64,000 nucleotides of DNA from Tetraselmis striata (taxonomy: Eukaryota > Chlorophyta > Chlorodendrophyceae > Chlorodendrales > Chlorodendraceae). Of this stretch, positions 1-12,072 are shown piece by piece (the first letter of the stretch is position 1; each line of letters begins with the position of its first letter). The position numbers and the translations under genes are program-made. The notes beneath the pieces are model-generated. The model saw only the letters and a list, made by a program, of their open reading frames with translations. It was not told the DNA's origin and did no database searches. The DNA lies in assembly GCA_006384855.1 (NCBI GenBank), contig VCJN01002406.1:1-64000 (forward strand). The letters are read 5' to 3'.

Positions 1-116
1 AAGAGGTATTATTGTTATGCCCAGATGGTCCTCACAATTAGGACAATCCTGGAAACCACTGCTTTCAAAATATAAGAAAATTCATAGCTACCCGCCTGGA
101 ACATATCTGTTTTCAC

Positions 117-135
117 AGATGTGTATAAGAGACAG
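117..135 (+). other. Tn5 (Nextera) mosaic-end adapter
   Basis: The 19 bases AGATGTGTATAAGAGACAG are an exact match to the hyperactive Tn5 transposase mosaic end used in tagmentation libraries. It sits inside degraded retrotransposon sequence. The sequence left of it (1-116) and right of it may therefore not be contiguous in the genome. This is library-derived sequence, not a native feature. Confidence 0.95.
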
Positions 136-1190
136 ATACTGAACCTATGGGACCCACTGAGTGGTATGTTGATGTCTACCTGGCTGACTACACTGTTGAG
201 GAACGTTCAGCCCAGGCAATTAATGACGTCGTTACCACTGAGGAACTCAAAACCATGCTGGGCTGAACAGCAAGGTAAGGAATATAAACCAAAAGCCACA
301 AAGTCCCACCAGTCACGTATGATGACAGAAAAATGTTTTGTTACCAGCAAGTCTGATCATGACTTATTGCTATTACACCCAACATGTGCTGAATTTAATA
401 TAACACCTTCCGTACCTGGTTGACAGCGGTGCTACTTTAAACTTTGCCAGCACCAAGTATGTCAAAGAAAATAAAATACCAACTACACCACTTCAAAACA
501 AAGTAAGAGTATTCTTGCTGATGGTAGAATGGTTCTCGCCTCACAAAACATCACCCTTGAATTAAATATCAACAATTACACAATACCCATTGACTTCACA
601 GTCACACCGTTACAACATAATTTCAATCTGGTTTTAGAGATGCAATTCCTGAAACAACACAACCCACATGTTTGATTGGGAATTCTGGTCTGATGACATT
701 TTCCACAGGACTGAAAGTCCAATGCCAAACAGAGCCCCGCAGGCTAATGTCAGAATGGTTCATGCTAACGCCATGGCCAGAGAAATTGGCCAAGCATGAT
801 CCTGACACAGTTTTATTTCTGCGCCATTGTTAAACAATACAATGCCACCCAAAGAGAGTGATGAAGCTCGATATTGATGATGAGATAAATACAATTGACA
901 CTGACCAGTCTGCAGCTTATACCGCTCAGATCAGATACTTATTGCGAAAGCATAAACCATATGCTCTCCGCTTGACAACCTTCCACCATTTACGCCTGGT
1001 CTTGATCATGAGATCCCTCTTGTTCCTGATGCTCAAGTTCCTGCAGGAAAAATATACAGATTATCACCTGCAGAATTAGAGGAACTAAGAACACAACTGA
1101 ATTCTTTTCTTGAGAAACAGTTTATACAGGAGTCCTTCTCTCCATATGCAGCTCCTGTTCTCTTCGCCCGCAAGGCCAATGGCGGTCTGC
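136..1190 (+). pseudogene. Degenerate gag/protease region of the gypsy element
   Basis: No long frame survives, but the retropepsin signature D-S-G is readable at 422-430, preceded by hydrophobic residues and followed by ATLNFAS as in Ty3/gypsy proteases. Downstream of it, short stretches in alternating frames carry protease-like and linker-like sequence, with the frame changing several times. The N-terminal part of reverse transcriptase begins near 1080 (ELRTQLNSFLEK-like) and continues into the next feature. No gag zinc knuckle was seen. The region is inactivated by several frameshifts. Confidence 0.65.
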
Positions 1191-3942
1191 GCATGTGCAT
1201 TGACTACCGTCAATTGAACAAGTACACCAAAAAGGTTGAGTTCCCTGTTCCACCTGCTGATGCATTACTTGATATGCTATCTGGTGCTACTGTCTATTCA
1301 GCTCTTGATCTCGCCTTAGGTATCACCAACTCCGGCTTAATCCACCTGATGTTCCTAAGACAGCGTTCAGAACTGTCTATGGTCGATTCGAGTGGCTAGT
1401 AATGCCATTTGGACTCACCAGTGGTCCCTCCTTTTTTCAACGCCTGATGACATCTATACTCCAGCCACACAAGCATACCTTTATACTTGCATACCTGGAT
1501 GATGTCTTGATTTTTAGCAACTCGCTTGAGGAACATTTGCAACATTTGGACACAGCTCTTACTATGCTCGAGTCTAATGACATTAGAGTACGATTGCAGA
1601 AATGCTGGTTTCCCAAGAATGAACTAGAATACCTTGGACATATGGTATCACAGGCTGGCCTAAGACCCTCGCCTAATAAAATCAAGGCTGTTCAGGATTG
1701 GCCCAGGCCTAAGAACGTTCAGAATGTCCAACAATATCTTGGTTTCTGCAATTTGTACCGACGCTATGTGCGCAATTATGCTGCTATTGCAGCACCGTTA
1801 TATGCCCTCACAAGAAAGGATAATAGATTTGATTGGACAGTTGAATGCCAGGCTGCATTTGTTAAACTGAAACAAGCCTTGTGCCAGTCCCCAGTGCTAG
1901 CAAGCCCTGTCACCGGCAAAGATGCTGAGTTTGTAGTGGCTACTGACGCCAGCAAATATGCCTTAGGTGCAGTTCTGCCTCAGGCTAATGCTGATGGCCA
2001 CTTACACCCCTGCAGCTATTATGCAAAGACATTGCAGGCTGCACAAACAAATTATCCCACCTATGACCAAGAGCTCTTGGGTGTGGTATGTGCTCTGAAA
2101 GAATGGCGCTGTTACTTGGAAGGCAGTCGCCGTTTTACAGTTATAACTGACCATGCCACATTGAGGCATTTGCCTACACAGGAAGGACTAGGCAGACGCC
2201 ATGCCCTATGGTTACATGAAATTTCACCATACATGGCAGTCAACCCACAGACTAATGAACCTGTGTTGCAGATATTATATCGCAAAGGCGCTGACAATGA
2301 GGCTGATGCTCTCTCTCGCCGCCCTGACTTGCATTATGCATTGACTGAATATGAAAACCAGTTGGTCGAAGCCGACCTTGAACAAATGCAGGACTATTTG
2401 TCAGCAATGTCCGCCCTGCAGATTGATAGCAAGCTAATAAACAAGATCAAAGCTTCCTACATCACTGATGTTGCCTACAGTCATGGACGCACCCCCAACG
2501 GTGTGCGACAAGATGAGGCTTATGGTCTCTACTACATGGCAGATAAGGTATGTATACCCAATGATTCTAAACTGAGAAAACTCATCATTGAGGAGTATCA
2601 TGTTGGTAATGGACACCCCAACCATACCCGCACTCTTGCCAACATATTGCGTATGTTTTGGTGGCCACGCATGAATACCACAGTCAAGCATTACTGCAAA
2701 CACTGTGATACTTGCGTTAGAATCAAAGCAGCTACCACCAAGCCTCATGGTTCTTTATTTCCCTTGCCAAAGGCAACCAAGCCTTGGGAGATAATCTCTA
2801 TGGATTTTATAACCAACTTACCTGAGGTGGATGGCTATGATGCTATTGCTACGTTTGTTGATACATTCACCAAACAGTCACATTTTGTGCCATGCAATAT
2901 TAAGATTGATGCGACACAGCTGGCCAGATTATATTTGGACAATATTTACAGACACCATGGTCTCAGCAGATGTATCATCTATGACAGAGATCCCAGGTTC
3001 ACTTCAGTGTTCTGGAAATCATTGTTTACAGCTCTGCAAACTAAGCTAAATATTTCCAGCGCTTATCACCCGCAAACTGACGGTCAAACTGAACGCACCC
3101 ACAGAACTATTGAGCAAATATTACGTGCGTTTGTTCACAAGCAACATGACTCTTGGTTAAGTCATTTGGCTCTTGCTGAATTTTCTTACTACAATTCAGT
3201 CCATTCAGCAACACATTATGCCCCTTTTGAGGCAATTTATGGCATGATGCCACTGACACCACCTGATCTGATTGCTACTGCCAACCAAGATGCACGCAAC
3301 ACAGTTGCAAATATTCAAGATATTCACATGTTGATTACTGAGCAACTGGAGCTTGCTGATGAATATCAAAAGGTCTATGCCGACCGCAAAACCAGCCCTG
3401 TTGAGTTCGCAGAAGGAGTCTCCTTCTCAGACAAAGTATGGCTCTCAACGGAGCACTTGCGCATACGCAACCAGCCGGCGCGCAAGTTCCGACGGCGCTA
3501 CATCGGCCCCTACCCGGTCACGGCCAAGATCTCCAGCCATGCGTATCGTCTGCGCCTGCCACCAACGTTCGACTGTCACAATGTGTTTCACATTAGTCGA
3601 CTGCGCCAGTGCGTCAACCCTGACGCACAGCCCGATACAATTCCGTCCAGTGTGGAGCCCCCTGTCGACGAGTTCGTCGTTGAACGCGTGCTCGATTTCT
3701 CTATCGAGCGCCGCGAGGATCTGTTAAAGCGAGGACTTTGCCTCTTCTTTCTGGTGCGTTGGCTGAACTACAACTCAAGTCATGACAGCTGGGAGCCATA
3801 CAGCGCGCTGCGACGTGTCGAGGCGCTACACAACTTCGCGAGGGCGAGACGACATCTGCAAGACATGCTACGCTCAAAGGAATACGCCAACCTGCGAGCG
3901 CGCCACCCGTCGCGTTTTCTAGAGTCCATCCCGGAGCGTTGA
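1139..3942 (+). pseudogene. gypsy pol: reverse transcriptase, RNase H, integrase, chromodomain (frameshifted)
   Basis: Reverse transcriptase starts in one frame (CIDYRQLNKYT at about 1198) and continues in another (MPFGLTSGPSFF at 1402). The frame is lost by a single-base change near 1320, giving an in-frame stop at 1397-1399. From 1402 an intact 846-codon frame follows. The reverse transcriptase catalytic YLDD is at 1492-1503. An RNase H core (ATDASKYALGA) lies near 1940, an HHCC zinc-binding region of integrase at about 2600-2715, and a DD35E core (SMDF, YDRDPRF, HPQTDGQTERTHRTIE) at about 2797-3110. A C-terminal chromodomain (FLVRWLNYNSSHDSWEP) at about 3670-3830 places it among the chromoviruses, whose chromodomain is thought to target insertion to chromatin. 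Base composition becomes sharply GC-richer from about 3410. Confidence 0.93.
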
Positions 3943-4045
3943 CACGTACTGCTGCTCTTGCTATATCACGCTTCCACCGCCAACCGACATTTGCGCCAGG
4001 CCTTCGGCGACGCGAAAAGACACTTTCCAGTTCGTCATTTATCAT

Positions 4046-4380
4046 AGGGGTGGGAATGTTAGGGTTGCGCCTAGCGACTACCCTAATACCACCATAAACC
4101 AGTGACGCCGAGATTATGGCCAAGTATTCAGCACGCGCATGTACTGCCGTACTGATATTTCAGCAGCACGCGTATTATTTACTGGCACTTCCACAACCAG
4201 ACGCCAGTAATATTCCTTGTAACATGCAGTACGCGCTACAACTCCTTAATCATCATATGATACTAGCTGCCTGTCCGCGGTGCCGAGTCGGACCGCTATA
4301 GGATAAATATCCAATGCCACCAGCAACTTGTAAGAGATTACATTGTGCAACCAACTCAATTCGCCAAACGCTACGAGTAA
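4046..4380 (+). repeat. Polypurine tract and start of the 3' LTR (gypsy)
   Basis: The tract AGGGGTGGGAA (4046-4056) abuts TGTTAGGGTT (4057), a textbook polypurine tract/LTR junction that primes plus-strand DNA synthesis. An AT-rich TATA-like stretch (about 4289-4310) lies inside the putative LTR. The 5' LTR is not in the window, so the right border cannot be set by comparison. The end coordinate is only a guess. Confidence 0.6.
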
Positions 4381-5640
4381 GAGCCATGTTTCACTAAGTA
4401 CTTCCACGAGTACTTACATTTGTGCTGCAATCGCATTTTTGGGAGGCGTGCCAAGGGGCATATCTGTGCAAAACGGCGTCGGATTGAGGCATACGAGGTC
4501 GCGTTGGAGAGGCCATAGCAAAAGCGCTCTCATATGAAGTATGGGGACTTATATTGCCCGGATTTTTGCGCTTAGATTTGCGATTCGTTGACGTTTACGG
4601 GGTCTACGGGCCCAACAATGAGTTTTTAGACATAGGGGGCAAGTGTTAGGCCACGTCACGGGCACCTAGATGCAACCCATTGTGCCTCAGATTCGAGTCC
4701 ATAGATGCTCTAACGTGGACCAACAACTTTGCATTATGGCGTTTCCCTATGTTTCTAGACAACTTTTTGCTGGTGATGCCTGAAAGTTTCTGCGACTTGG
4801 CAATACTGAGTGTTTTGGCACGATGCCTATCTTTCAGGCACACCTCCCGCGCTGCGTCATGGCAGTGGCGCATCAAAAGGGTTTTGATATGGACTACTCG
4901 CATGGTGAAGTATGGGCCATATAGCGCGTCGCGTGCTATGCTATCAACGGATCGCATTTCCTGTGCCTTTCGAACGTTGAAGCAAACGTAGGGATAGTGG
5001 CGTATGCAAGGGTGTGATGCAACACCATCATCCAATTGGCACAATACTTACACAATTTATTCATCATCTATTATACTTTCCGTGCGCGAAAGCTTGGGAG
5101 CATGCGCAGCCCCAAAAAGCTGAAACGCGTGCAATCGTATTATGCCATTTTCTGGTCAAAACAACATTTACTCACTGTGAGCAGAAAAAACGCATCGTGT
5201 AAAACGACGCTTTAGCTCGACATCTTGGAGGCTGCGCTGCAACCAAGGCCATTCAAGCTAAGCTTTAGTGTAGTTTGTGGAGTGTGTGTGGTTTTTACTG
5301 CATGCTGGCACGCAGCGATGCGCTCGCATGCGGATTCCTCCAGGGCTAAACTTTTGTGGAGGGTGTAATTGATATTTGGTCTCTTATTAAACCTCAGCTG
5401 ACGGGCCGAGGGCTATTTGGTGATTTTTGAATTATTCGATCAGCTTTGCTGGTCGACGAAATTAAATAATTCGTAATGCCATGTAAACTGTCCGTCCAGG
5501 TTTCGTTATTTTGTATTCGTAAACCCGCAATGACACCTTTGCATTTACATGTGCCCGGAATTCTAAAAAGCATCGCTGTGCATATAACCGCCCGGCTGCT
5601 CTTCATATATGAGTTCAAGTAGTACGGTACCGGTGTGAAT
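4381..5640. other. No gene recognised
   Basis: Only short overlapping frames with no family resemblance are present. There is no convincing splice-linked exon chain, RNA gene or repeat. The stretch lies between the gypsy element and the DIRS-like element and is probably decayed repeat sequence. Confidence 0.5.
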
Positions 5641-5779
5641 TTCAAAAATGCCAGCAGTTTCAAAGGGAGGGGCTGTGTGCTGCCGAAATGGCGCCTTCGC
5701 TTGGGTTTCAGTTTGTTTCTAGGGCAGGAGCCTGTCGGCAACCCGCAAAAACAGAAAGCGCGACAACGTAAGGAAGGGG

Positions 5780-6095
5780 GGACGGACGCGACCCGCCACA
5801 TACGCGGGGCGCGAAGATGAAAAATGGGGACAACAGACAGCCCGCTAGTTTTTATAAAATATTACCTCGAGCGGGGTCGACTCACTGCGATGTCATGTGC
5901 TCGAGTTTTCTATGTCTAGTATTGGTGTTGTAGCACGCCCGCGGTACAACTGTCCATTCTTGCGCTTGGTAAGATGTGTAGCTTCGCGCGTCGCATGCGT
6001 GCCACTTGGATTGGAGTGTCGCAGGCGAACGCGCGCAATGTGCGCTAGGCGGAAGGAAACCCCAACTACTTTTAGTAAACATTTCAAATGCGGGA
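5780..6095 (-). repeat. DIRS-like element terminal repeat, left copy
   Basis: Shares about 320 bp with 8797-9130 in the same orientation. Anchor words are CGGGGCGCGAAGATG, ACCTCGAGCGGGG, TTAGCACGCCCG (T/G variant) and TGGTAAGATGTGTAGC, in the same order and spacing. The copies differ by scattered substitutions, so the insertion is old. Confidence 0.8.
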
Positions 6096-6359
6096 GGGGG
6101 TTGTGTGCTTTGCCGAGCTTGATCTTGGGGCACGACGCAGGAGTGCGCCAACCGGGCCGAGGGACAGACAAGGGGCGGTTAGGATGCCGGGGCCGGGCAC
6201 CGGGTCCGGAGGACGAGCCGAAAGCATGGGCCACTTGGGAGGACCGACGCCGCCGTGCACGCCTAATCGGTTGGGCGCGAAGAGGTCCGGGGAGGGCGGG
6301 AACACAACCACGACCTCAAACGCCATCTCCGAGAGGCGTTGGTGCCAGCTTTGGTAGGG

Positions 6360-8260
6360 TCAGTAGGGCACGATGACGGTGGCCGCCATGCCGGAGGTAT
6401 GGAGTTGGATGACGTGATTGTCAATGAGGCCCCAAGGACGAGGGTTACACCCTCTCCGACTAGCTGTGATCGCGACGCCACGCGCCGTCGGAGAGGGGCA
6501 GGCAAGCTGTGGCCTCACTACAAGGGTCGCGCCAGCGGGAGTTGTAGCGCGGGAGCCGCGCGTTCTCCATTGTAGAGAAATGTCGATGATGTGGCGACCC
6601 CAGATAATGTCGACGTGGTTGAAGTAGCGGAGGTTGAAGGCCCATTCGTCGTAGTCGATTTCGCGGCTAAGGCGGTCGGCCCATATGTTCGCCGTGGTCT
6701 TGGTGTAGCGTGCACGAATGAAGATGCCGTGGGTGTCGAGGATGAACCACAGCTTGCGTAGCTCGATCATGACTATAGGGGAGCGGGAGCAGGTGAGGTT
6801 GGCGAGAATGTACACCACCCACATGTTGTCTTCGTGGAACAGCGCACATGTCGACCTCGCATCTCCGAGAGGAAGGTGAGCACGGCGTACCGGACAGCCT
6901 TGAGCTCCTTGTAGGTGATGTGTAGCTCGCGGCCATCGTCGTACCAGAAGCCGCGCGCCTCGGTGGTCTCGTTGCGGACGGCACCCCGCCCGTAGCCGGA
7001 GCTATCGACGTGCATGTAGACGGTCTCAAAGGGCTTGTAGATGTAGCGGCCGTTGCTATGGGTAGGGACCGCGCTCCATCACTCGAGGTCACGTCGGAGC
7101 TGGTGCGCCATCTCGACGCGCCCGCCCCATGTGTCCTTTGTGCAGAGCACGTTGTGCAGCTCGCGGAGGTAGAACCGGGCAGGCTTGATGGCGAGGAACA
7201 TTAATTGGGCACGACATGCCAGGCACGCAAGCTCTCGCACAATCAGCCATCGTTTGTCGTGCTTAGCGCGGCGGATGAGATCGAGGGCCGTTGCATCGAT
7301 CGATTCGAGTTTCGACTTGATTCGAGTTGAGGGGTCCGCCGAACAATACCGTTATGCGAGTCGAGCTCCGGGTCGAGGTGCTCCAGCCGTTGCACCGGCT
7401 CCCACGGGCCTTGTCGGGATGTGCAAAGGCCCAACTTCCTTAGTAGCGAGATGATGCGGTCTCGTACTACGGCGTAGGCATGCGCCCGACTTGACACGAA
7501 GGACATGAAGTCGTCCATGTAGTAGGGGAGCATGCGGCAGCCACGGAAGTGCTGCCGTTGTGTATGGCGTCGTCCCATGCTGAGCTTGGACCGACGCACT
7601 CCGTAGGGGTTTATTGTGAAGTCGGGGCGACGCATGTGGCGGTGGAATGCGGCAGTGAAGAAGCAAAAGTAGTAGGGGCTTAGGCTCCATTCCATGGCGG
7701 GGAGCCCCACGCCAACCGGTGGAGCTTGCCTCGGTATATATAGTCGACAGTTAGGTAGTCTCGGTCCTCGGGGGCAATGTCGATGGCGTAGAAGCCGTCT
7801 TGCATTTCCATGGAGAGCATGTAGTCGCCGGGCCGAGCCAAATGACGAAGCCGGGTGAGTAGGGTCTCGAAACTCAAGCTTCGCTCCTCGCAATACCGGT
7901 TAAAGGCTCGCCTGTCGATGTTGAGCCGTCACTTGTTGACGCCGGGCTCGGGGACGAGAATGAGCCGGGAGACCGACCGCGAGAAGTGGCCTTTGTCCAA
8001 CCCTCCGCTTGCAAGGAAGCGAGCCAGCTCGCCGTCCATGAGCCCCAAGTTGGTCGCGGGTCGTCTCCTTCATCGAGACGCCTTGGTAAAAGGGGGCGAG
8101 CGGCCCGTCCTTGAACGGGATGCGCACGCCGTTGCGGATCATGTCGACGACCTTGCGGTTGGCGCCGATGACCGCCATGCTTGCCAATTGCGTTGCACCC
8201 TTCGACGTTCGTTGTCGGACTCGGAAGCACACGATTCCGGGCGTAGTCCGGACGGCGCAT
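6360..8260 (-). pseudogene. DIRS-type reverse transcriptase / RNase H (frameshifted)
   Basis: Read on the minus strand, the segment begins with NGVRIPFKDGPLAPFYQG (about 8130), typical of the start of DIRS reverse transcriptases. It continues through RPGDYMLSMEMQDGFYAIDI (about 7800), a catalytic YMDD at 7510-7521, and RNase H with HVDSSGYGRGAV (about 7000) and YKELKAVRYAV (about 6900). The tail carries NIWADRLSREIDYDEWAF (about 6640-6690). The pieces lie in different frames and several joins need frameshifts, so no intact protein can be made. In DIRS elements this polyprotein copies the element RNA; here only its remains are seen. Confidence 0.85.
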
Positions 8261-8796
8261 GGCCGCGCGGTTGGCGTGTCACTGCTCGCCTGCGGTCAGG
8301 AGACATGCCGATTGCCCAGGGGCGAGTAACCGAGGCACGCCGCGGTAGCAATAGTCGGCCAGGTGGGGCCGCTTGTTCGACAACGGCTGTCGAGACGGCC
8401 ACATGTCGGGTGCGGAAGTGTGACCCGTGACGGGGCAAGAAATTGAATCGGCAAGCAAGGCCGAGGGGACGAGAAGTCGGCGCCACGAAGGAGCGTGCCA
8501 CATCCGTGAGGCACGCAAATGGGGGGCACTAGTACCACCAACCCGCGCGGCACGCGCGGTCGGAATGGGGGGCTCGAGAAAGAGAAGAGAGAGGCGCCAT
8601 TATTTAGCGCTCGCCTTTCGAAGAATGCGATTTAAAGTCGGCAGCTATTAGCAAGACCGGCGTAGGCCAGCTACTCGCATCCAAGAAAACGTTACCAGCG
8701 GCCGAGGACGGCGGGTCTATCTTCACACGCGGGTCTAGCGAGCGGGAAATCCAAAGCGTTTTGCACGAAACGAACCCGCGCGCATCAATCCGACCC

Positions 8797-9130
8797 GCCA
8801 CATGGTATGCGGGGCGCGAAGATGGAAGATAAGGTCACGGGGACAGCAAAGAGCCCGCTTGCTATTTAAAAAATACTACCTCGAGCGGGGCAGGATCGCT
8901 GCGATGTGCTGGAGGTGATCGTGCTACTCGTTGTAACCGCGGTTTTCTACGTCTATTTTGGGTGTTTTAGCACGCCCGTGGTACAGTAGCGATCCATGCT
9001 CGTGCTTGGTAAGATGTGTAGCTGCGCGCGTCGCATGCGTACCACATGGTTTGGCGTGTCACGGGCGAACGCCCGCAATGCGCGCTAGGCAGAATGGAAC
9101 CCCACTACTTGTAGTATACATAACAAATCC
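8797..9130 (-). repeat. DIRS-like element terminal repeat, right copy
   Basis: Partner of 5780-6095, flanking the reverse transcriptase relic. Both copies end in a CTACTT.TAGTA..CAT motif. Read on the minus strand this would be the upstream repeat (A1). Confidence 0.8.
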
Positions 9131-10238
9131 ACCGCAGGCTAATAAAAGCAGTACTAAAAGCATCACGATACTGGTACATGTACGGGGATAATCTAAACTA
9201 GTTTATGGGATTCCCTTCTCCCCTATTGATTGCTTTCCGGCTACACGTGATGTTGAACAGTACGGCGGCTTACTAGTTAACCCGCCGTTGCGCCCGTTAT
9301 TTGTGTGAAACACTAGTAGACATAAAAGTAGCCGCAACAATTGAGCATGCCATCTTCCCTTAACCGTTTCGATGTATTACACACAGTGATTAACTGTCCC
9401 GTAACATGTTGCGGGCACAGTCACATACTGTTTCAAGACCACACCCGTCTCACCATCCGTGTGTGAATTTGTCATATGTACAGCAATGCGTCACCATACC
9501 AGATGAAAAAGACCCCGTCGCTGAGCTGACGCTCGAATCACTTCAAGCAGATATACAGGCCCGAGTGTGTGTGTGTGTGTGTGGGCGGGAGTATGCCTCG
9601 AGTCTCGCTGACAACGGGTATTTGTGATTATGATGTGTGTTTGAGAAGCGTTGCGCATGGCATCGGTGGGACAGACAACTTACAAGCTTATGGACATACA
9701 ACCATCCACGGATTCTACGACGAGGGCGAGTTTCGCGTGGTTATCGCGGTTCGAATAACGCCCACCATTTACCGGGGATCAGCTTGAGAAAGCTATTTCC
9801 GAGGAGGCCCAACACGAGCTGACGCTTGGCATCATCATGTGCGCGCTTCCTGTGTGCGACAACCTCAAGAGCCTTTTCGATGCCAGCCCCGGTTATACGC
9901 CGTGAGAAGTGTTGTTCAAGTAAAGGACGATTTGGAAAAAGATTTCAATAGCCGGGATGTTGACACGATAGACAAAGATCCAGATAAATGTAAAAATCGA
10001 AGAAATCAGCAAGTCATCGTTCGAGGAAATTACTTCAAATGAGGAAAACATACTTCTCAAATATCTCACGCATGTATAATGCAATAAGAAAAGATTGGCA
10101 GATTATAAGCAACAACTGAAAGGGGACGAAAGAAGGGGGGGCCAAAAGGTGGTGAGTATGAAAGGCATTTTGCGCAGCAGCCTCGCTCCCTTGCCCCAAC
10201 GGCAAGGGAGTGAGCCAATTATTCAGCCTCCATAACCT
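9131..10238. other. No gene recognised; short GT repeat
   Basis: Only short frames without recognisable domains are present. A (GT)n run sits at about 9567-9582. No RNA gene or splice-linked exons were seen. Confidence 0.5.
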
Positions 10239-10460
10239 TCAATTGGGCCGGAATGAAAACCCATTGTGAAAGTAGGGAGGGCAAAGCCCGCCCAAGAACG
10301 GAACGCGTACGCCGTAAGAGGTCCAGTTGAGAACACGGCGCTTCGCACCAGCGGCTTGCCAATTACATAGATTACGACGGGCACGATGTCCAATAAAGGG
10401 GGACGAGTCGGGGATACAGGAATCGACGCGATGGATGTCGCGAGGGGGGCAAGCAGAGCG
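10239..10460 (-). pseudogene. DIRS-type reverse transcriptase fragment
   Basis: The minus-strand frame carries NWTSYGVRVPFLGGLCPPYFHNGFSF, which parallels the NGVRIPFKDGPLAPFYQG stretch of the larger relic at 8130 and the W-x-GVxxPF start of DIRS reverse transcriptases. It ends soon after and the catalytic region is absent. This is a separate truncated copy. Confidence 0.55.
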
Positions 10461-11196
10461 CCATTTCGCTCTGTTGGCCCTCTCGTCCGCGTAGGCGTCA
10501 GAGTCCACGGTGCGCGGCACAGTAGAAGAGCCGCGGCGTGCGAGTAGCCATATGCCAGTTGGCGTTGGCTTGGCCACTATCATTGTAGTGTCCCTTTGTA
10601 CTCGAAGATGTACTAGACAACGGGCAAGCTGCGCCCGCATGCGCCCAAATCGGAGCGCATATCGGCACCTACGCCGAGTAGGAGCCAATACGGATCAAGC
10701 TTTGCACACACGAGGAACGACCATGGGTTCATGTTGGTCGATAATGGTCGAAGGGCTTGGACCTTGTTTCGCTGATTGGGGAAGCGCTGCGGCTTCGTCC
10801 TCTCGCGTTGGGCGATTATTCAGCAGCTCGTTCGCGGGTAGTACTTAGCGCATGGCAAGCGGCGCGCGTCCATGAACCACACAAACCTTAACGGGTTTTT
10901 CCCTAGTAGGGGGGGGGGGGGGAGGGGGGGCGAAAGGCTACGCTCACCACACATGGTCCGATTAAAGCGCGTTTCCCTCTGCGCCAGCAAAAATGCCGCG
11001 ACTCTGCTGTGGTGCGCGTGATGTTGCGTGCCACCTCGAAAGAGAGTTGACCGGTCGGCCGCCGTAGAGGCAAGTGGTGGCCCTGACCGGCCCCCACATT
11101 AAACATGCGCGCGCATACGCGTGCTACGAGCGCCGCGCCAAGGATATCCCGTACAGCATAGTGAGAGAAACCACACAAACTAGTTTGAAACATTTC
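10461..11196. other. No gene recognised; G-rich tract
   Basis: The stretch holds a G tract at about 10911-10928, interrupted once by A, and no recognisable coding region. It may be flank of the split-repeat element to the right. Confidence 0.45.
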
Positions 11197-11376
11197 AATT
11201 TTCAAACATGCATGGAGGTTGGTAGGTATTGCCAAACAGGATGCAAAGGCCGGTATACACAAAAGAAGCGTCATGTTAGGGTTAGGAAGGCTCAGCGAAA
11301 AGCCAAAAGGGGGAGGGGAGGCGGAGGAGGAGGCTAAAAGGCGGAAACTGAAAACGGGATGGCGCTGCCGAAAACA

Positions 11377-11591
11377 ACGAGCTCGAAGATGGCAGGCGAG
11401 CTAGTATAGTGGTAGTGGCTGCCCTAAGTAGCTCCCCGGTCGGGAACGCGCGGCTCATGGGCGACAGGGCAGCCCGTACGTACTGAAACCCGATGGTACT
11501 GGTAACTTAACCGGTTCAAAGCACTATTAGACCGTACGCACTTGGACAGTTGACATTGTAGGGAGACCCCGTAAAATAGGTTCAAACATTT
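11377..11591 (-). repeat. Repeat A2 of the minus-oriented split-repeat element
   Basis: Diverged copy of the 207-bp repeat at 39942-40148, in reverse orientation. Shared words include GAAGATGGCAGGCGAGCT, CTAAGTAGCTCCCCGG and CCGTACG.ACTGAAACC. It is directly abutted by the B1 word. Confidence 0.75.
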
Positions 11592-12072
11592 CCAACATGC
11601 AATCGAGTCTGGTTTTGCCTGGTTTTGCGACTGCGAGCGTGGGCAGTCGGGAGGCGTGCCAACAAGACCTACGAATGCGGAAGATGTCTTGGGTTGTAGA
11701 AGGGACCTCGCGCCGAGAGGGCGTACATGAACCTCGATCGAGGCGCATGCTTAGAGCAGACGCGGGCAGGAGATGTTGTCGCCGGCAAACGTTATTGGAG
11801 CGGCACAAGGCCGGACGCGGCGCGAAACGAAGGCGCCATCACCCAACAACGTAAAGCAACAGTTGGTGCGCGCCGTGACGGCGTGCGACGGGAGCCGGAG
11901 GTGCAGGTCAGCATGAGCGGGCATGTTGGCGACAAGTGTCATGTAGAGCGGCAGAGGTAGGACGACAAGTAGGTACCGGTTGCACTACGCGTGGGCACGC
12001 GAGCGCGCCGCGTTCAACCAAGTTAAGTATGGTACGATGCCAGAAATAACGCGACGGTAACCATGCACCTGA

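Larger units (their letters stand above)
1..4380 (+). mobile_element. Ty3/gypsy chromovirus-type LTR retrotransposon, degenerate, 5' end missing
   Basis: The domains run protease, reverse transcriptase, RNase H, integrase, chromodomain, which is the Ty3/gypsy order. A purine-rich tract at 4046-4056 is followed by TGTTAGGGTT at 4057, the usual start of a 3' LTR. The 5' LTR and most of gag are outside the window or left of the adapter. The right LTR border was not found, so the end given is approximate. Most of the element is AT-richer than the rest of the window. Frameshifts show that this copy is dead. Confidence 0.9.
5640..9130 (-). mobile_element. DIRS-like retrotransposon, degenerate
   Basis: A minus-strand reverse transcriptase/RNase H relic of the DIRS type lies between two imperfect direct repeats of about 320 bp (5780-6095 and 8797-9130). 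A short secondary repeat is read next to the left copy (about 6083-6118, GGGAGGGGGTTGTGTGCT) and again at about 5657-5690. Read on the minus strand the order is A1, coding, B1, A2, B2, the split-direct-repeat plan of PAT/DIRS-type tyrosine-recombinase retrotransposons. No recombinase domain was recognised, so the element appears incomplete or too decayed. The borders are approximate. Confidence 0.7.
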
